The position numbers and the translations under genes were made by a program. A DNA stretch of 64,000 bases. Origin: Druceiella hillmani (Eukaryota; Arthropoda; Insecta; Lepidoptera; Hepialidae). Where the stretch lies: the NCBI GenBank assembly GCA_039881145.1, contig JAYKKI010000087.1, positions 8,424,001-8,488,000 on the forward strand, read 5' to 3'. How positions within the stretch are numbered: the stretch's first letter is position 1; each line of letters begins with the position of its first letter. Below are positions 60,501-64,000 of this stretch, piece after piece. The notes beneath the pieces are model-generated. The model did no database searches. It worked only from the letters and a program-made list of their open reading frames with translations, and was not told the origin of the DNA.

Positions 60501-61837
60501 ATCACGAAAAACTGTCTAGTTTATTATTCATGTACAAAAGTTGTAAGTGCATAAGCAAACCTGTTTTTTATTTATATAATTTTAAAAGATTTTAGTAGTT
60601 TTTAAAATTTCATTTGGTGGACCAAATATGACCGTCTGAAATTGACAAAAACCACATTCTTTTCTCGCTTAGAAATGGAAATATAAGTTTCTAGTTGTTA
60701 TCTTTTAATGCATTTGGAATATATTTTATTATAATAATTGTGATAAGTTTATTAAATGAGCACAGATCGAAAACCATTTTTCTCAATTATGCGCCGATTT
60801 TATACTAAAATTCTAGTTTAAAACGACTGAAGGAGGCATGGCATACTAATCATATTTAAAAAATCGTTCCAGTGCTCAACCTACTTCTTTTGCTTTTAAA
60901 GTCTCATTATAAAGGGATATTTAGACAAAAATTCGATTAAATATTTTGGTGATAATGTTTTCCATAAAGTGTACAATTACCAGTGATTACAAATAAAAGC
61001 AATTTGATGCTCAATATTCGCTTGCACAATTAGACGTGAAAATGTCTAATATTTGCTGAGTTGTCAGCAACTTTTTCTTAATGCAAATGAACCAAGTAAT
61101 TTTTTGATTTAATGAAAGTGATTTCAACAGGTTTATTAAGCACGAAATGAAAATACGGGGAGAGAAATCTACTCTTTAGAAATATGTGGTTTACTTTCTA
61201 TTAAATATTACAGGATTTGAATGAAAAGTAGCGTCTCGTAACAACATACACGTTTCTTTAAAACAAAAAAAAATTATAAAAATAAAACTTACATTCTAAA
61301 TCGTCGTGACAATAAAACTTTGATACCGAAAGTCTTACGGTAAACATAATTATTAACTTGTAATTAATCAGTTTTATATTTAATTCAATGTTAATTATCG
61401 ACTACAAACTTTACCACTTACTAAATATAGTTTGGGAATAAAACATTCACTTTATTCTGACACACCTGTTACAAGTACGCAGTAGCACATAACACATTTC
61501 ATTTACTTGTATAACTTGTCTAACTTAATGAAATCTTGGAACGTGCAATGGGTGCAACTATATTAATTTGCGACGATTTAACTATCGTTATGTGTCTTGT
61601 TTATTTAATGTATTTCAGAAATTGATTGAAAACTAACTTCATTAGTGATTTATTGAATTCTGTCACAAGTTTATAGAATTTTAGTGTTAGTGTTACCGAT
61701 TTAATAATAAAATAAGCACGAAAAACCAGAAAACTACCTCAGTCATGGTAAAAGTTACGGTAGTTGTCGCGTGACAGTATGATCCAAAAATTATTATGAA
61801 TTTTTTTGTTGAAAAAATTCTTTTTCCAAACTATTAA
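54550..61837. other. AT-rich spacer, no gene recognised
   Basis: Over 7 kb with no supportable feature. Frames at 54962-55249, 56101-56585 (three overlapping), 57159-57356, 57968-58186, 58478-58672 and 59744-59932 have no recognisable domain, and several overlap one another in different frames. Slightly GC-richer patches occur at about 56180-56340 and 58070-58150; I cannot assign them. Confidence 0.55.
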
Positions 61838-62215
61838 TAATATAATTTTAACAATTTGTAAAAAAATTATTTTGCGTTTTTTTTAATAAAATAAAATGTG
61901 GTGAAATACTTAGTTTTACCCTAGGGTTACAATTTTTGAGAGCGATTTTTAACAAAACTAAATGTTAAATACTTTTTTTAATTTTAATAACACATAATTT
62001 TAAATCGATTTAATTTTTCAGACAAATCGCTCCACGCGATTTAAAAAAAAATTTAGTTTGATGAAATTACCACGTTTTCCATTATCTTAATTTTATAATT
62101 TTTGAAAGCGGCTTTTACCAAAAGTAAAGGATTAAAAATATTTTTTAAAATGTTAATGTAATATAATTTTACACTGATTAATTTTTTAGACAAATTACTC
62201 AACGAGTTTTTTTAA
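61838..62215. repeat. Degenerate tandem array, ~165-bp unit, two to three copies
   Basis: TTTTTGAGAGCGATTTTTA (61934) matches TTTTTGAAAGCGGCTTTTA (62099). ATAATTTTA with its flank recurs at 61842, 61994 and 62163. TTTTTCAGACAAATCGCTC... matches TTTTTTAGACAAATTACTC.... The offset is 152-169 bp. The first copy is partial. Confidence 0.75.
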
Positions 62216-62259
62216 ATAAAATTGAAGGTGTGATGAACTACTTTTTGTGTAATATTATA

Positions 62260-64000
62260 ATAATTATATTACAATAATTACTGTAATGTTGAAATAACTA
62301 CTTTTACTGTAATGTACGAAAAAATAAATGTGTATAAATAGATTATCGATTATTTTAAAACGAATCAATTTATAGTTTTTTGGTTTGAAGTTTATAACTG
62401 AATAGATTCTATATATTAACATAGCATCGAATACCCATGTCCCAAGAATAAATGGCAGTGCCCAGTTTAAAATTAGGGTGACAACTTTTTAAGGGAATAT
62501 AAAAGTTATTTAATTAAGGAAATAAAACAGTAAATAATTAAACATCAAGATTTGTTGTAATCAATATTAGGCATTTGTTTGTTTATTTATTGATTAAGTT
62601 AGGTTAAGTTTGGTGAAAGGTATGGCATGATAATCTCTTTGTTCTGGCTTAAACCCCTTGGTCCAAATGTACATTGGAAACTAAGAGAAAACCAGTTTAG
62701 CCCATAAAAACGTATACAGGTACTTCAGGTAACAAGTATATATTTTTCAAGTTCCTTAATATCCTCGCCTGTACATAGGAAGATGAAACGAATGCGAAGA
62801 AATAAATAAAACCGCCTTGTCTAATACATCTCCGTGTTTATAAAGAAATATATTTGAGATGAAATTTACTCACCGAAATGGTTCTCGTTTTCTTTTAATC
62901 ATGGCTCGTATCTGTTTAATGCTTGAAGGAAACGTAGACTTATATTAACTATGTGTTTAATAAGGAAGTGTTTATATACGTGGTATATTTGCAATGTTAT
63001 ATTAACGTTTACATTTTTTTAAATAAGTTGAGCTGTAGGAAGGAACAATTTTTTTTATTTATGTAATTTTTAGGATTTTGAAAGTTACCATCGTGACAAT
63101 ATTGATTGCTTAAATATTATTGTGTTAGGAGTCTTCAACACGTGACTGGAATAAATTTAAATTTTACACCTATTAGGTAAATTTTTGACCCAAATATTAA
63201 ACATACTTGAAGGAATTTCAAAGTGATATCCACTTGTAAAACGGGGGACAAAAAGAAATGTTTCACCAGCTAAATTTGTATTGTTAAAAAAAATTCTTGA
63301 AGGAAAACAGAAAAGTAAGAGCTCTTTAATAGAATATACTTATTTTTTATTTCTGTCGTCGATAATTGATGTGGAAGATCGTTAAATTTATCTTGTCCTC
63401 AGGTCGACTTTAATAAATATGTTATTTCTGCAAGCAGATTTCTTTCTCTTCACTGGGTATATCCACGGTTTAAACATTAAATATTAAAATTACATTATAT
63501 TAAGATAATTCTTAACTTGCGAATATAGTCAGTTTTAGCAGAATATCTTGAGGATACATGGTAAATTAATAAGACTTGTACCTATATAGGTATCCTAATA
63601 TTCATAGCATTCTATCAAAGAGTATGTGACTATAACCAATGTACGTAGGTATAGACATTTTTCATTCCGATTTGTGTAAAGTCAAATTTATCAGAATTTA
63701 GTAGGAAAATACGGAACAATTTCGTAGTTTCTGCAGTTTGAGGACCACGTGCATAACACGCACAAGGTGTTCCTTCAGGTAAAAATTTTAATTGATACGC
63801 AGCTTATTTTTATCCGCTTTTAGATACCGTCCCTTATTAAGAATTGGGTTTGTAAAACATTTCTCACCAATTCTTATCAAGGAAAGTTAAGTGTTTCGTT
63901 TTATAATATTCTATTTTAAATGTTTTCAAAACGGAATTTAGGTTCCAATAACAACTTCTTACTTTTAACTTCATTTACAACATATTAAACTTGAGTCATT
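62260..64000. other. AT-rich spacer, no gene recognised
   Basis: No coding or structural feature that I can support up to the end of the window. Confidence 0.55.

Overview
The window is very AT-rich eukaryotic DNA with no host gene that I can support. I see no long open reading frame, no convincing exon chain and no operon-like layout. What can be recognised is almost entirely mobile-element debris of the kinds common in arthropods: a decayed Ty3/gypsy retrotransposon, two decayed IS630/Tc1/mariner transposase pieces, two copies of a tRNA-derived SINE, several (AT)n microsatellites, and a family of small hammerhead-ribozyme elements. An insect or other arthropod genome, intergenic or intronic, is the best reading. 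This is inference from element content and base composition, not from a host gene.

Layout. 1-7.2 kb: AT-rich spacer with an (AT)n tract, a perfect 20-bp hairpin and a 5'-truncated SINE. 7.2-12.2 kb: a decayed copy (A) of the ribozyme element, a longer SINE copy, a Tc1/mariner transposase scrap, the best ribozyme element (B, 10535-10820), and a 680-bp segment between 39-bp direct repeats. 12.2-17.2 kb: featureless. 17.2-18.1 kb: degenerate Tc1/mariner transposase on the minus strand, then a strong hairpin. 18.1-25.7 kb: AT-rich spacer. 25.74-32.72 kb: one Ty3/gypsy element on the minus strand with two diverged ~175-bp LTRs, a primer-binding-like site, gag and pol. It is broken by stops and frameshifts and has lost reverse transcriptase and integrase active-site residues. 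32.7-42.9 kb: spacer with a 22-bp perfect hairpin and ribozyme elements C and D. 42.95-46.05 kb: several unrelated, degenerate tandem arrays side by side (about 103/206, 30-36, 147 and 88 bp periods). 46-64 kb: spacer with ribozyme element E, an 87-bp duplication, a 140-nt C-free tract and a ~165-bp tandem array.

Most interesting system. Five related insertions (about 7204-7376, 10535-10820, 39456-39621, 40725-40958, 51563-51729) carry a minimal type I hammerhead self-cleaving ribozyme. It has a CUGAAGA box, a stem II hairpin, GAA, a 3-bp stem III with a 2-nt loop, a cleavage-site C, and a 4-bp stem I. Four of the five have exact 10-15 bp target-site duplications. Three carry a left inverted partial copy of themselves, and the right (3') end has a ~40-nt extension present on one side only. 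That architecture is what is known for Penelope-like retroelements, so I read the family as short non-autonomous Penelope-like terminal-repeat insertions. One ribozyme (10594-10634, minus strand) keeps every core base and every helix pair; the others show graded decay.
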